Source of the DNA: Silurus meridionalis | Taxonomy: Eukaryota > Chordata > Actinopteri > Siluriformes > Siluridae | Length of the DNA stretch: 64,000 nucleotides | Assembly: GCF_014805685.1 (NCBI RefSeq) | Contig: NC_060892.1 | Span: 18,688,990 to 18,752,989 of the forward strand | Reading direction: 5' to 3' | Part shown: positions 25,816-39,080 of the stretch, piece after piece | Layout of the letters: every line of letters begins with the position of its first letter | How positions within the stretch are numbered: the first letter of the stretch is position 1 | Notes under the pieces: model-generated | What the model was told of the DNA's origin: nothing | Database searches by the model: none | Seen by the model: only the letters and a program-made list of their open reading frames with translations | Made by a program: the position numbers and the translations under genes

Positions 25816-25875
<60 letters not shown>
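25816..25875. repeat. (AT)30 microsatellite
   Basis: Perfect AT run of about 60 bp. It encodes Ile-Tyr repeats in any frame and is not a gene. Confidence 0.95.
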
Positions 25876-25877
<2 letters not shown>

Positions 25878-26979
25878 TCTTTTATACTTTTCTTTTAAGC
25901 TCTACAGCGATATACATCATTTGTTCGTCTTATTTATTCCGACCGTGTTAGAATTTGATTTCAAATCCAATTTGAAAAAATAAAACAGAAATCGAAATAA
26001 AGGAAACATTTCAGTAATTCAGAGGTATTTGTGTGACGTGTGCAGTCAGTATTTCTGTAACCAGCACGATTGAAAACTATGTTATTAGAATTTCATTATC
26101 CTTTTTGTTGACTTTTAGTGGGTGTCCTGGCCGGTGTGGTTTTCCCGGACAGCTCAGGGACAGCTGTAAAATACAGTAAACAAGGGAGCAACGGTTAGCA
26201 CTAATAGCCATGTTGTTGATCTTACCAACCTGAACACACTTCACTCTGCAGGGACAGGACACCTGCGCCAACAACGGAGCCTTCTGTTTCGTTTCATTCG
26301 CCTCTCGCCAAGATGGTCAGGTGCTGATAACTACTGTAGCTGATATTCCTGCTATGATTCATTTCTGAGCAAGTTTGGCTTTTCTGAAGCGTTCTTTCTC
26401 GAGGCCTGAGGGCAAACCTCTGCAAAGCAAACAGTCAATGTTTTGATTGTGTGCACATCAGGTATCAGGCAGTGATCTTAGAGAACCGAGGCATGGGTTT
26501 CAGGCAGCACGCCTCTTTCCTTCTTCCAAGAATAAATTAGTATTAACCAGCGAGGAAAAGAAAATAACGCGATCTTTCTAATTAGATAATAAGGAGTTTG
26601 TACCAAACACCACAAGACGTTTCCATTGATCAGCTCAGGCAGTATACTCACCACTTTACACAAGATAGAGGAATTTCATTCCAGCCAATGACACTATGTC
26701 GCTCTAAGCTAATTACGGCAAATGAAGAGTCATTACTCCTCGGTGAGCGCCCATCTTTTTTGATAGCGGACCGCTCCACGTGTTGCACACACTGTTTTGC
26801 TATTCTTCTGCATTCGATACGGTTCTGTGTACACAAACTGCAACTACTATTTCCAACATTTGTTTCAGCAATACCAGGATTTATATTTGCGTGGTTTTTT
26901 TTGTTGTTGTTTGTTTTTTATAAATGCTGTGAAAGCTGGTTCTGAAAAAAGCTGCATTGTTTAAGGCAAGGCTGTAAAT
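25876..26979. other. Intron 1, nothing recognised
   Basis: Unique sequence with no exon, RNA or repeat that I can support. Confidence 0.5.
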
Positions 26980-27570
26980 GGGTTGTGGCGACTGGCTAGC
27001 TACTTGACTTGACCACAGTGCAAGTGATCACGAACCGGACAACTGCTATTTCGGCACCTGCTTTTGTGCTCCTGCCAAGAAATCCTGCTGTTCCAGCAGA
27101 CAACCGGGCAGGGCACCAAGCACTCTAGCCACTCGTAGGAATTTCGAAGAGGAAAGCACTAGGATGCCGAAGCCAGCACGGTATTCCAAACAGAGCCGTT
27201 TAAATCAGCCGGCCACCCCCGACGTGAAACGTACTGCCGTTTGCATTCGACTGGAATGCCTACTGCCGAGTCCGGGATTAATCATAAAGTGACAAGCACA
27301 AGCGTAGTAAGACTAAACCTTACACGGTGTCACCGGCTCCAAGTCACATACCCCCACCACCAACCCCCTCCATGCTTGTAACTTAAGAGGTCCAATAAGA
27401 GAGAGGCGGCGATTAACCTTTCCGACCATGATGGCAGGAGATGAAAAGCCGTCTCAGCAGCCAGGCTATTTCACAGCTTGTACAGCATGACTACAAGAAC
27501 TTGGGTGCCTTTTCAACATCCAAGATCCACCTTTTAATTGGCAGCAGAGGCAACGCAAACTAAAAATGCG
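26980..27570. other. Possible conserved regulatory block
   Basis: Repeat-free, even-composition sequence, unusual in this AT-rich intron. It includes TTTAATTGGCAGCAGAGG near 27534 and CACAGCTTGTACAGC near 27471. No coding frame. Candidate intronic enhancer by composition only. Confidence 0.22.
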
Positions 27571-28949
27571 AAATGAAAGTTGAAGGCTTTAAAAAGCATT
27601 GGAAGTCCGCAAAGCAGAAACCATAGTGAATTTAGTGCTCTTGAGTTTTGCATTAATTATACATTTTCATTCTGGCCATATACCATGATTTCAGATCTTT
27701 ATAGTCCTAGCAGATGGAATAAAAGATTCAGAGAGACGAATTTGAAGATTGATGGAACTCTACATTTTGACTGGATCTCCTCAGTTGCTTATATTCGTCA
27801 AATCAACATTCCAAACTAATACGTTCATGTCCAATCGTTTTTGGGAGAAGGTGAAGTTACTCCAGACGTTTTTACTTTGGTGATAGTACTATTAAGCGTC
27901 TTACAGTCGGCAACTGTCCACCGTAACTTTGAGTTCCAATCAGCATTCGGTGCCTGTAAGTCCTGAAATCCTATAAGCCTTTAGACTCGGGTGTTTTGTG
28001 TTTCTCAATATACCTAATGGACTTTTGGCATTGAAATTTAGGTTATTGATAGCATCTAACCACATCGTAGCACTGAAAGAACTCACACTGTCTCCTCAAA
28101 GTTTTAGTTTTAAGTGCTAGGTGATGTTAAACTGCTTTGTTCGTATCGTTCAGTACGGTTTTCTTATTTGACAGGAACTGTAGCTTTGTTCTAGCTTTTT
28201 TTTTTTTTTTTTTAGATGAGAATGCTGGGCTTTTCCAAGGTGTAGGTTCAGTGGGGGGTGACCTGGTCTGTAAACAGCCATGGAGCCAACCTGCAACAGC
28301 CCACAGGAAGTCTGGATAATGTTTTAGACAAAATCATGGCATTCTGAACGTTTAGTTAGTGGACTGGCCAACTGCCCCCGACCCTGTCTAATTACGTGAA
28401 TGTTTTCCATTATATTTTCCAATAATTGTATTATAGTTATATTATAATTGTTTGACTTATGCTTAATTCTTAGTTTTAAAGAATTCAAAAACTGAACTTT
28501 TATAATTCAATTATTTGCGTTTAAATGTTGCCCATCTTTTCATGTTGTCGCAATGAACCAAACAATCATTTTGCAGTACATGAACCTCAGCATTCTTTTA
28601 AAATAATAATCCAATCCATTTTCATCCTTGATGAACTACTTCTTTCTTTTTTCTTCTCAGGAGTTTAAAACAGTCCAGATTTGATTGTATTTGATTATAT
28701 TATATTCAAAACCTTTTTTTTTAATAAGCTGAAAGTTTTCAATGATTTTAAATGAACGATGTCACTTGTTTTATAAATATTTCGTAATTTACCTAGTTTT
28801 ACTATTATATCCAATTTCATTCATAAATTGTTAATTTGTCAAACTTGATGGTGTTTTTTTTTTTTCTTTTTTCCTTTTTTGTACAGTTCATGCTGTCCTT
28901 CAATCATTCTTGCATCAAGTCTATGTGCCAGACATATATTTTTGCTCAT
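27571..28949. other. Intron 1, nothing recognised
   Basis: AT-rich intronic DNA with T16 (about 28197-28214) and T14 (about 28852-28865) runs. Confidence 0.55.
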
Positions 28950-29330
28950 TGCGTCTGAGTGCCAGTTTCTGGCGATGTTTTCATCAGTCATTACCCAGAG
29001 CTGATTAGCAGCGAGCCTGGCCTGTGTTGGCAGGAGACGGCTCCAAATCCGTGCTCAGCAGGCCCCCAGGCTGGCCGACGTAGTCCGGCCTCCGAGCCGA
29101 GCCACTTAGCCGCATTTCCGTCTGCCTTTTTTCTGTTGCGCCATGATAAGATCTCTCTGGAATGTTTCTCCCAGCTCCTGAGGTCCCCCTGGTTGTGTGT
29201 CTGGTTACTTTAGTGCAATTAAGGGAGAGATGGAAACACGCTCGATAGCATCTGAGAGAAACACTGCTTTGTACCCAAACCGTGTGTCTATGTGGCATGT
29301 ACTCTATAATTATTTATAGAACCTAATAAA
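28950..29330. other. Possible conserved regulatory block
   Basis: A GC-richer, repeat-free island in AT-rich intron. It contains GAGCTGATTAGCAGC (28998), CCATGATAAGATCTCTC (GATA core, about 29142) and a palindromic AATTATTTATAG end. Open frames on both strands lack family resemblance. Among the better candidates for a conserved intronic element. Confidence 0.28.
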
Positions 29331-32300
29331 AATTTGACATCCTGCCCAGTGTATATTGTTAACCTGAGATCCTTTTTGTCTGTGTTTTTCTTAGATGATG
29401 TTGCGTGTTTGTTTTAACAATTGGACATGCTTCTGATTTTTTTTTTGTTGTCTCGATATGGGAAGAATTGTAGGCTCCATCGAAGTAATTACCTTCACTA
29501 AACCCATATAAGTCTTAGAATTGGATAATCTTGTATTGCCAGAGCTTACTGCAGTCTGCTGCTTCAAAATGGCTTCTTGTCCTCAGTAAGATGTTGATGC
29601 CTTAGATATTAACCATGAACAAACAAAGGATCACCTCCATCAATACGTCACAATGTAAAAGTCTTTACAGGCACTATTTATTACAAATACACAGTATACT
29701 TCATGAACAAATAAACCAAAACTTAAACACTAAATAATGCGCATATAAATGATTTACATATACACTTGGGTTGCAAGTAAAAATGACATGGATTACACTT
29801 TTTTTTAAATTAATTGATAGGGTGGATTACTTGAAAATATTTAATTTTGGAAATATTCCTTTGTAGCGCTTATATTATTACAGCACTGTTAAATAGACTT
29901 AGTTACATACCAGGTCACTAACCGTAGTGCATCATTACTGAGATTTATTAGATAATTTCTCACAGCTTGAATATTATCAAGAGCTTAAGTCAACCAGCCT
30001 CAACATTTTTCTATGTGTCTGCATTTCATTTATTATTTCAACTGCAAAATAATGACAATTGAAAAATCCGCCAGCTTTCCGCAAAACACCAATGCTAGAT
30101 TCGTTTTTCTTTCGCTTGCCGTGTGCGTGAGGCGAACGATTTCCAAGGTGAACTCCCAAGTTTTGTGGATGTTTTAGCCTTCGATTGAACTGACTTCAAA
30201 ATATACGTTGATGTAACGAAGCAATGTAGTGTTTATCAGTGATGCTAGTTTCTGGCCCTCACTGCATCATAGCATGCGCTAATCACTAATTCGAGACCAT
30301 TTTTACGCATGTTCACCCTGTTGAGTTGCCGTACACACTACTGGTGTGTATGCATGTGTAAGATATATGCATAATATTTGAATTCATCCAGGGTCATGCA
30401 GCGCTTTCTCACATTTTCTCATACAAATGATGAAAAATCACAACATTTTACACATACAAGCATTTCGACCGAAGTTACTTCAAGAGGCCAAATGAAACCG
30501 TTGCGGCAGTTTTCGCTGTTGTAACCTGCTCCACCTTTTCATTTCAATGTGATTTCTGTTTAACGAAGCGCTGTACTGTGCTTTATAACACAGTCCAGTG
30601 ATTTGATAAAGAAATTCAATGTCAACTATTTGATTATTAAATTTGAAAGATTTTTCAAATTGGTTTCAGAAGCGGTAATAAGCATGTAATAAGCATACTT
30701 GTTACAAATAAAGGAACAAAATAAAAACAAAAAAAGCAGCGACTGTGCTCTGCTTAGGCATGTAGTATTTGATATGGTTTTGGTTCCCTTGTTCTCTTAG
30801 AGGAAAGCATCAATGCAAATCAATAGCAAGTTATACTGACTTGGGAATTCCCCAAGCGACAGGACACGGGGCTCACTGAACGGATCCGGAGCATGAACAT
30901 TGGATCAGGAGCATGTGCTAAGGTCTTTAATGTGACCAGATCTCGACTCAACTGAACGCCTGTGTGAGATTTCAGAGCCATGTGTTTGACAGAGACATCT
31001 CCGAAACGCCAACTGAGGGAATATGGTTTGGAACAGTTTGGCACAGTTCCTTGCAGAGACTTGTAGAATTTGTGTCAGGGCACAAGGCAGATTGTGGTTA
31101 CCCAACATTATACATTCTTACCCCCCTCTCTCTCTCTCTTAATTTGTCTTCCAGTTATATTTGGAGTCACAGTATTTTAATAGAAAGTGCTCCTGGGACT
31201 AAGTGTTGCTGTATGCATTGTAATATACCCTGAATTTAACATTTCTAGACAGTGATAAATGTATCCCCTGTGTGTGTTCATGATATTTAGCCTTTAGTAA
31301 TTGTAATTGCATTGAATAATAACAAACAAACAAATGGAAAGATCATGAATATGCAACCGGAGCCACTCGGAGATGCTCCGGGAAGAGAAACGAGAAGCGA
31401 GCGACGAGTGATTATTGTGTCTGCGGCCCAGTTGTTGTTGTGGCAGTGAACACCGGTGTCGCGAGCGGAATCCTTTTCCATTCAACGCGATTCCTCTGCA
31501 GTACTTGTGCTTTAATTCCTAGCCAGACTGATTGTCTGCTGAATGAATGGAGGTCATTACTCTGGAATGCTGGTCGCTTGCGTGACTCCGCTTCTCGGAG
31601 AAGTCGGATTTCCCAGCTTTTTTGCATTAACAGATGTCAGGGTGGTTCCTGATAAAGTCTGTTACTTGATGATTAAGTTCCCGGATCTGAAATACGGCAC
31701 TGCACTACAATGACATCTGATTAATATCAGTTGCTTTTATGGACAAATAGCAAAACAAATTGAACGACAGAATTGAATATTACATTGTATTATATGCTCG
31801 GTGGAATTATTTTTTTCCCCCCGCCTCGCTTCATGGTTCCGGCTTGTGAAGTGGTTCTTGTGAAACTGTATTTTTATCCCGCAAAAGAAGCAGCAGTGAA
31901 GTGTAGTATTTCGGAAGATTGCATACTGTGGAGTCGCGATGAATAGACGTCCCTTCTCTCTAACAGTTACCAGCAAATCTAGGCTGGGTCAAATCCAGCG
32001 TGGGACCGTTTGCATCTAAATTACACCGATGGCAGCATTGGTTAACACATGTTAATGAAGCTAACGATCCAGGGAGAAATGCTGTGCGGGGCTCCCTCTT
32101 CCCCGTTCTGAGTCTAAAGACCATGGAGGGAGAAAAAGAGAGAGAAAGAGAACGAGAGATCACCATACACAATGAAACTGGATCTCCTCTGAAAGACTGA
32201 GTGGGCCATCAGTGCCTGCTCCTCTAACCCACTTTCTTTTGCAATGCTGAAGTCTCACTTAAAAGCTCTATGCTTGGCACTGTTGAAAAGAATCGGTTTA

Positions 32301-33659
32301 AAACCTAGGAGAGCATAGTTAAGGCCTGCTCATGCCTCAGCACGTATAATTGTTCTTAGATGGCGACTGAGTTTGTGTCAGACTGCTCAACTGGATTTCT
32401 CTTAAAAAAAAAGGTGCAGACTTTACGGTACGCACTCTCAGAACAATCATTCTTTGTTGCTGGATTGGTATGCTCGAGCATACATGTTTTGTTTTCGGTA
32501 GTACCGTAAATCTATTTTTATTTTTATTTTATATATATATATAAAACGTGAAGGTACACATTTTCAGGTTAAAGATACATGCTAAAGGTACAGAATATAA
32601 GATTACCATCCCAGCAGCAGAGAACTGTACAATTTATTACCTTTTTTATGAGAGTGTAGGTACACAGGAAACTCAGCAGCCGGGGAGTAAAGATTTAGGA
32701 TTTTCAGGACACGAGTGAGTGAATTATATTTAAACTCTTGATAGGAAAAACAGTAGCTGCAGTTACAGTAGACGTTTTTGGCCACATAAACGACTGAAAC
32801 TGTGACAGTGTATATTAAAGCTGCGTGATATATGTTGATATATTATCGATACCACAATGAATTACAGCACAGTCTGCTTTTCTTTTTGATTGTGTTTTAT
32901 TATTTTAGTATCGGACAATTTTACTTTTTAACTTTCTTGAATTGTTTGCAGATTTTTTCTTACTCTTTTTTTCAGTTACAACATGTATTTGAAGATTATA
33001 CATATAAAACAGGGCTGTCACGCAAATTCATTTTAACGCCACTCTTTTTATCAACGCGTGATTAATGCAGCTCTCATTTTTGTGTGACCATTTTTATTAA
33101 AAATATATATAAATAAATAGAGAAGAGGCCAAATTCAAGCCTTTATTGCAACACACATTTATTCACGATGTCCCTTCTTTACTCAGGTATAAAAAAATTA
33201 TAAATAAATGATAAAATCCACCGAATTTCTTTCTTTTTTTTTTTTTTTTTAATCACTAAACATTTGTTTTACTGATGCACCAAATCAAGCACCAAAATCC
33301 CCCATGATTCACACATCATGATTCACACAACTGATACAATTAAAACCATCCGTGTGGAAACATATCAAAATTTCCATTTGGTGTCTTGATGATTTACGTA
33401 ATTTATAACGTTACAATTACTTTAAAACATTTGCAAGAATATATTGTCTTCATGCTCTATGTTGAGTATGGTTTCACTAATGATAAACTTACATTTGCAT
33501 AAAGCATCCATATATATATATATGGATATAATTTTTTTTTTTATTTTGTTTCCGGAATATTATCCAAATGATCATTAAATAATAAGCATTTTCTTACAGC
33601 AGCACTACTTGGAAATTCTTCACAAACCTGCAGTGGGTGTATTGTGTATTATTCAAATC
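29331..33659. other. Intron 1, nothing recognised
   Basis: Long AT-rich stretch. It includes a short TC run at 31126-31139, a GA run at 32129-32150, TA patches near 32530, a T20-type run near 33233, and a direct repeat of CATGATTCACACA at about 33304 and 33318. No exon, RNA gene or known mobile element. Confidence 0.5.
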
Positions 33660-33905
33660 ATAATAATCAAGTCAAGTCAGGTTTATTTCTATAGCACTTT
33701 TCACAACAGACATTGTCTCAAAGCAGCTTTACAGAATTTAACAGTTAAGGTGAATAATATGTTTTTATCCCTGATGAGCAGCCGTGGAGACTGTGGCAAG
33801 GAAAAACTCCCTTAGATGTTATGAGGAAGAAACCTTGAGAGGAACCAGACTCAAAAGAACCCATCCTTATTTGGGTGACATCAAGAGTGTGATTATAATA
33901 TAATC
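33660..33905 (+). repeat. Dispersed fish repeat, unclassified
   Basis: Begins CAAGTCAAGTCAGGTTTATT and continues through ATAGCACTTTTCACAACAGA and AGCAGCTTTACAGAATTT to the block GGCAAGGAAAAACTCCC and GAAACCTTGAGAGGAACCAG. The second half recurs with few changes at 57665-57775 and 59360-59470. I know this motif as an abundant interspersed sequence in catfish and related fishes, but I cannot assign it to a class. No coding capacity. Confidence 0.75.
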
Positions 33906-34258
33906 CTAAATCAATGATTCGATTCCTATTTATCAACTAATCATTTCGGCTGGCAAGGCGATTTTTCTGTAACTAATACTTCCAAAGTTGCCCGTGCCGT
34001 CTACGTCATTAACAATAATAAATGATTGTTACCGCAGGCCTGAGCAAAGTTGCTCATATCGATTGGAGGTTATGAAATTGGATCGAAACGTATCGTATCA
34101 TAGCAGATCCGGTTTCATCAAGAATCAAGTGCTTGATGAATTGTATAATGTTGTTTGGAAGCCTGAGCCCCCCCCTCCTACTACACATCATTGTTAGGCA
34201 CCATTGTGATGATAAATAGTACAGGATGTGTGGTCTGTTTTAGAAGAACCCAACCTCT
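33906..34258. other. Intron 1, nothing recognised
   Basis: Unique sequence. No gene signal. Confidence 0.5.
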
Positions 34259-34315
34259 CTCACCCCCCCACCTCCCCCAACCCTCAACCACCACCTCTCC
34301 CCCTACCCCTCTTTG
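34259..34315 (-). repeat. C-rich tract, G-quadruplex-prone on minus strand
   Basis: At least five C runs of three to seven bases within about 55 bp, with short A/T/AC spacers. Read on the minus strand this fits the G3+N1-7 pattern in part, so a G-quadruplex (and an i-motif on the plus strand) is possible. Confidence 0.5.
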
Positions 34316-35889
34316 AACAACAACCCCATCTGAGTTTTTAACATATCGATCTCCCTGTTAACATCCAAAGTTACCCAAGCGCTCATTCCTGACAAATTCC
34401 AGCACCGCTCCAACATCTGAGTAACAACAGTGTTAACTTTAAATTACGGCCGTTTCAAACCCATCGGAGCATATCAGTGGCTGTGTTTTCTTAGCATACA
34501 GAAGCAGTCCTGAGTTTGAACCCCGGGAGTTAATGGGCTCCGAGTTTTGCAGGAGCCTTTGAAAAAGGTCAATACGATACGGTCAGATTTAGCAAGCGGC
34601 ATTAACTGCTGGTTGTGTTGTCAGGAGAGATTTAGACCTGACAACTGATTTCTCTCAGGGAGCATACTACACCCTCCGTCTTTGTCTGCAGATTTTCAAA
34701 TGATTTGCTGTCTACTGCATGCTCTCCATCTCATAGCAAGACATCACCCTTTCTTTGTTCACATGTACACCAAAAAAAAAAAAAAAACCGAGGCCAGAAA
34801 AATCTGCATTCAGCACAGTGTATAGAGGATTTGCACTATGGATCTCGCTTACTACTTTAATATCCTGTCTGGGGTTTACACATCGCTCACATCAACCGCT
34901 ATTTCCCTAAACAGCCATCAACCTTCTTGCTTTTTTCTTCCGCTCGTTTTCTTTTTTTCCGCTCCACCTCTGACCAAAATGTCATCCCTTCAACACATTG
35001 TAAAAGGTCCACTTTTTTATGTTTTGTGTTGCCTCCTGCTATCTTAAAAAATTAATCATGCTGTTGAATAATGCCTCATGACGATGTGTGAATAATTGAT
35101 GATCTGATGCTTAATAGAGGGACAGAGAAGGCTTTTTTTTCCCCTTTCACGCAGCTGCTCGTCTGTGGCATTCGGAGTACCATTACACGCCTGCTCACCG
35201 GAGCAATTCATTTTAAAGCCTAGCATATTTTACACAGTTAATATGTGTACCTTGTTTGCGTTTGCCACACGTTGCACGCATTGCCAGGTGGGCGTATATC
35301 ATAGTGCATCCGTGCACCGTTATGTCCGTATGAATATTTTATAGAACTTTTTAGCTCAGTGTCTGAGGAAGACCGGGGCGAAATAAACGTGTAAAGAGGG
35401 CAGGCAGTGAAGCGTGACACTGGAGGAGTAATGCAAACGTATCACGACAGATGCGCACCAAATGACAGAGTGTCTGAGGACACACACAAAACGTGTGCGC
35501 ACCCGTTTCCAGCCGTTTGTCTTGTTGTTTTGACAGGAACAGTCCTTTCATTGCTTGCGAATGAATTAAAAATAGATGCATTTGGGTTGTGATTGAGTTG
35601 ATGAGCTTTTGGAAAAGCTGCGGATTTCTCGTATTTTGCTTGCCTTCAGGAGCTTTGATTTGATGCTTGCGCTTTGATTGTGTTACCAAAGTGATACGCG
35701 GGAAAGGAAGGAAGTCTCTTCCCGGGTAAATATATATTCCCAGCTATCTTTCCCAAGCGAAGGAGAAATATAGAGCGTCAAGGACTCCTTTCATGCCGAT
35801 TGACAGCCGCTATCAGTGCAAGAAACCTATATAATGGTGGTCCTCTGAATTTTTTTCTCTCTCTCTCTTTGCGATCCTTTTTTATTTAT
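34316..35889. other. Intron 1, nothing recognised
   Basis: Mostly unique DNA with an A15 run at about 34770. Parts of 34430-34740 look even in composition but show no exon borders. Confidence 0.5.
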
Positions 35890-36230
35890 CTGGGCGTATT
35901 AATGTCAGCCCATTAACGCCATAGCCGAGAAGTGCTCAGCAAAGCCACCGTTAAATGGCTGAGGCAGGGACCTTCTTATCGTTTGCAACCTGAAAGGAGG
36001 AATGTGACGCTATCAGTTAATGGAAATGACATTTCCAAATTTCATTTGGAGATAATCCACTTCTCGTCCACTAAAACATCAAAATTACTGCTAACAATAT
36101 GTCAAGGCGGCGTTAAAACTTGGTTACCTTCCCATATCACGTCTACGATAATCCCCCCCCTGAGAGATACAGGTACAGGTAGCATAGCCTTTTAATAGGA
36201 TTCCCCCTGTGTTCCTCAGGTGATTATTAG
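35890..36230. other. Possible conserved regulatory block
   Basis: Repeat-free block with paired ATTAATG/CATTAACG cores (35897-35920) and a near-palindrome, GGAAATGACATTTCC, at 36022-36036. Candidate enhancer by composition only. Confidence 0.2.
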
Positions 36231-39004
36231 GCTTTGCATGTCATTCCTATCTCAGAATAGAAAAGGCGTATCAATATAAGAGAAGTCTGCAGACATCTGA
36301 GCTGATCTTATACACTGTATTCTTGAGAATCTTAGAATATTCGGTTTGTGCTTTTCTTTTTTGCCATTTGTTTTTCTCTGCAGTATAATAGAAATCTTTT
36401 CATCAGATGCCATTTACAGGTCAGCTTGATTATTCAGATTAATGTCCAAAGAGAAGTTTAGAGAACATAGATACAAGACATTTTTAATCCAGATTGTCAT
36501 TGTTTCAGCCAATGCACTCTGGTAGATTTGAATGTTTTTTTTCAATTTCTCTTTTTTTGTGATAGTAAAACACTAGAAAAGCAAAAAAAAAAAATACAAG
36601 CCTTGGACATTTTTATTATATACTGGAGATGACTTAATGTTTGAAATGTATGAGGACGTTAGGGCTTTTGTTCTGTCCCATTACGCTTCGACCAGCAGGG
36701 ATTGCTGCATTCGATCAATGGACTGGGCAGTAAAATTGATATACATGCAGCAGGACCCATTAGTATAACACCAAAAAGATTCATTAGTGAGGGTTAAATT
36801 CGGAAAAACACCGGATGAATCAGCCTGTTCATATCAAGCCCTCGTAACTTTTTTTTTTTTTGGGGGAAGACACGTTTAAGAGACATAAACAGTAACTCAC
36901 AGACATTTTCCCTTTCCTCTTCCTCCAGGTACATGGTATTTTCTTTTAAAATATCACTCTATTTTTGCTTCTTTGCTTTTCTTTTTGCTAATTGAGCATC
37001 TCTGGTACACTAGCGGTCAGATAGCATTAGCACCATGCGTTGTGCTACATCAGCTGGCCTGTGTGTGTGTGTGTGGGGGGTTCATTGATTGATTTTCTTC
37101 TCCGATATCAGGCTCAGTGGGACACTAATGTCATCTGATCACTGACCCAAAATCTCAGCACTAGAGGAAAAAAAATAAAAACAGCCTGATTTTTGCTACT
37201 ATGACTATTAGCATTAGTCAAAAGGACAATATAATACATGGCAAGCATTCACATCTTTGGCTTGATTCGGAATTTTGTATTTATTTGCTTTTAATAGACT
37301 TGTCATATTGTTTGACAATCAGCATCACGACTCTTTCTTTTTGCTCATTGAAAGCTTGGAAGTTAAATCAGAGGTCAAGCAAGACTTGTGAGCTGTCAAT
37401 CTTGTATTGTGGTATCTACCACCTCTAAGCTCCCCCCTAATGTGTCTCTCCTCACACTCACACTCTCCAGTCCATTATTGCAGGCCTCATTGCCCCGAAT
37501 GGCCCTTTATTCCCCGGTGGCCTGTGCGAGAGACAACAAGGAGGTTTTGGTCAAAAAGAATGCCCCATTCTTTCACATCTTTGCATTGTTTCCCGATAAA
37601 GCATTACCATTTCAAACTGTCCTTTTAGCATTCGTTTTTGATACCTTCTTACCACTTTATTGTAGAGGAGCAACAAATGCTTTTTTTTCTTTTCTTCTTA
37701 TCAAACGTCTGACTTTTTTTTTTTTTTTTTTAAGCACAGCTGCATGGTGTGCACAGCTGTTTACAGCCTCTGGGTTGGTGCCCCTCTGGCTTTCCATCTT
37801 TCAAAGCATTTAAACATCTGTTTGCGTTAGTTGCGTACGCAGTCGGCACGGCGCAAGCTGTCATTTTATATCAGAAGCATAGATTTTCATCGGCGGGATG
37901 AAAAATTGTATAAGAATGCCCCGGCGTCGCGCTTCAAAAGCACCAGACCACGTCGTATAGGAACACATTGTAATTTGTTGTGATGTGACAAAAAAAAGGG
38001 GAAAAAAAAAAAAACACATGCAAATGGCAACAGCAGGACTCCCCGTGATGCTCCGGCTGGGGTTCGATCACCACCGCTCGTGTGAAGCACTTAACAGGTG
38101 TTGATCGGCGGTCTTCGGCACAGCTTAGCGAGATAAGGCCTCCAGCTGAGAAGAGAGACTCGAGTGTGTTTAATGAGAAGAGCGGGGAGTCAGACAGACC
38201 GCCTTAGTGTGTGCCTTCGGTGTCTCAGACTGATCAGCATGTTAACCACTCTCAGCATGACACAAAGATATGAAAGTAGCGGGCTGTTGTCGTCGATTTA
38301 GCCCGACACCCATCTGCCTGTTTACTGGATCAGCCCTCCTGGGTGAAATATTTATTTTCTTCGCCGGCAACCTGCTGCACAACGATCCAGTGCGTTCGGT
38401 GTATTTTAGTGGCGCGTGAAATATCAATTGTGAGGCGGCTTTATGAAAAAAAGAAATAGTCATCCACAGCTATGTATATCGCTTCTAAAAACATGAAGGT
38501 GTGTTTTTTTTCCCCTCCTCCCAGCGTGAATAGATAATTTGAGTCGTACACGCAGAGGTGCGCGCTCCAGAGTGTGTGAGGGGTGTACACAGGCTTTTAA
38601 TGGGCTCCTAAGTGACTTGTTACTGGAGTGACTACGCTCCCCTGCGAGGGGTGAGCACCAGGGCACGCAGGAGGCGCGGTAAACACAAAAACAGACCGAT
38701 ACATCTCTGAGCAGTCTGGGCTTGACTGTTTCAAACCGTTTTCGCCAGACATGTCAAAGGTTTACTCTGTGAATGGCAACAGGACAGCACACGGACACGT
38801 GCGAGCGCATAGGGAGATAGATTGCGAAGAATAACACGGTGTGTGTTCGCATTTGCTGGTGAAGGTACATCTTTGGCACATGTTTGATGGACACCTTGTT
38901 TTTATGTTCATCAATTCAATGCCAGATCAAAATGGGGGAATGATCTGTGTTTGTGAGTTGTTCTCAGCCCTTAAACGTTTCTTCTATGCTGTTATGCTTG
39001 TCAG
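36231..39004. other. End of intron 1
   Basis: Unique intronic DNA, with T11 and T18 runs near 36850 and 37715, a TG run with GGGGGG near 37061-37080, and a CpG-richer part around 37830-38700. It ends in TATGCTGTTATGCTTGTCAG, the acceptor for the signal-peptide exon. Confidence 0.55.
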
Positions 39005-39080
39005 GTGCAGACCCTGAAGATGAGCGTCTTTGGAAGGAATTCTCACGCACTGTTGTGACTCCGGCGTATTTCCAGCAAGC
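39005..39080 (+). other. adgrl2 5' UTR part of exon 2
   Basis: The acceptor TTGTCAG ends at 39004. A second AG six bases later (GTGCAG, ending 39010) could be used instead, giving a tandem acceptor. The leader contains a 12-codon upstream ORF (ATG 39020, TGA 39056-39058) that ends 22 bases before the first main ATG. Upstream ORFs this close often tune re-initiation. That is inference here. Confidence 0.6.

Noticed and set aside
34505..34545. B-box-like TTTGAACCCCGGG
   Set aside because: No matching A-box or cloverleaf, and no SINE body around it.
38050..38080. B-box-like GGGGTTCGATCACC
   Set aside because: One consensus position fails and no tRNA stems form.
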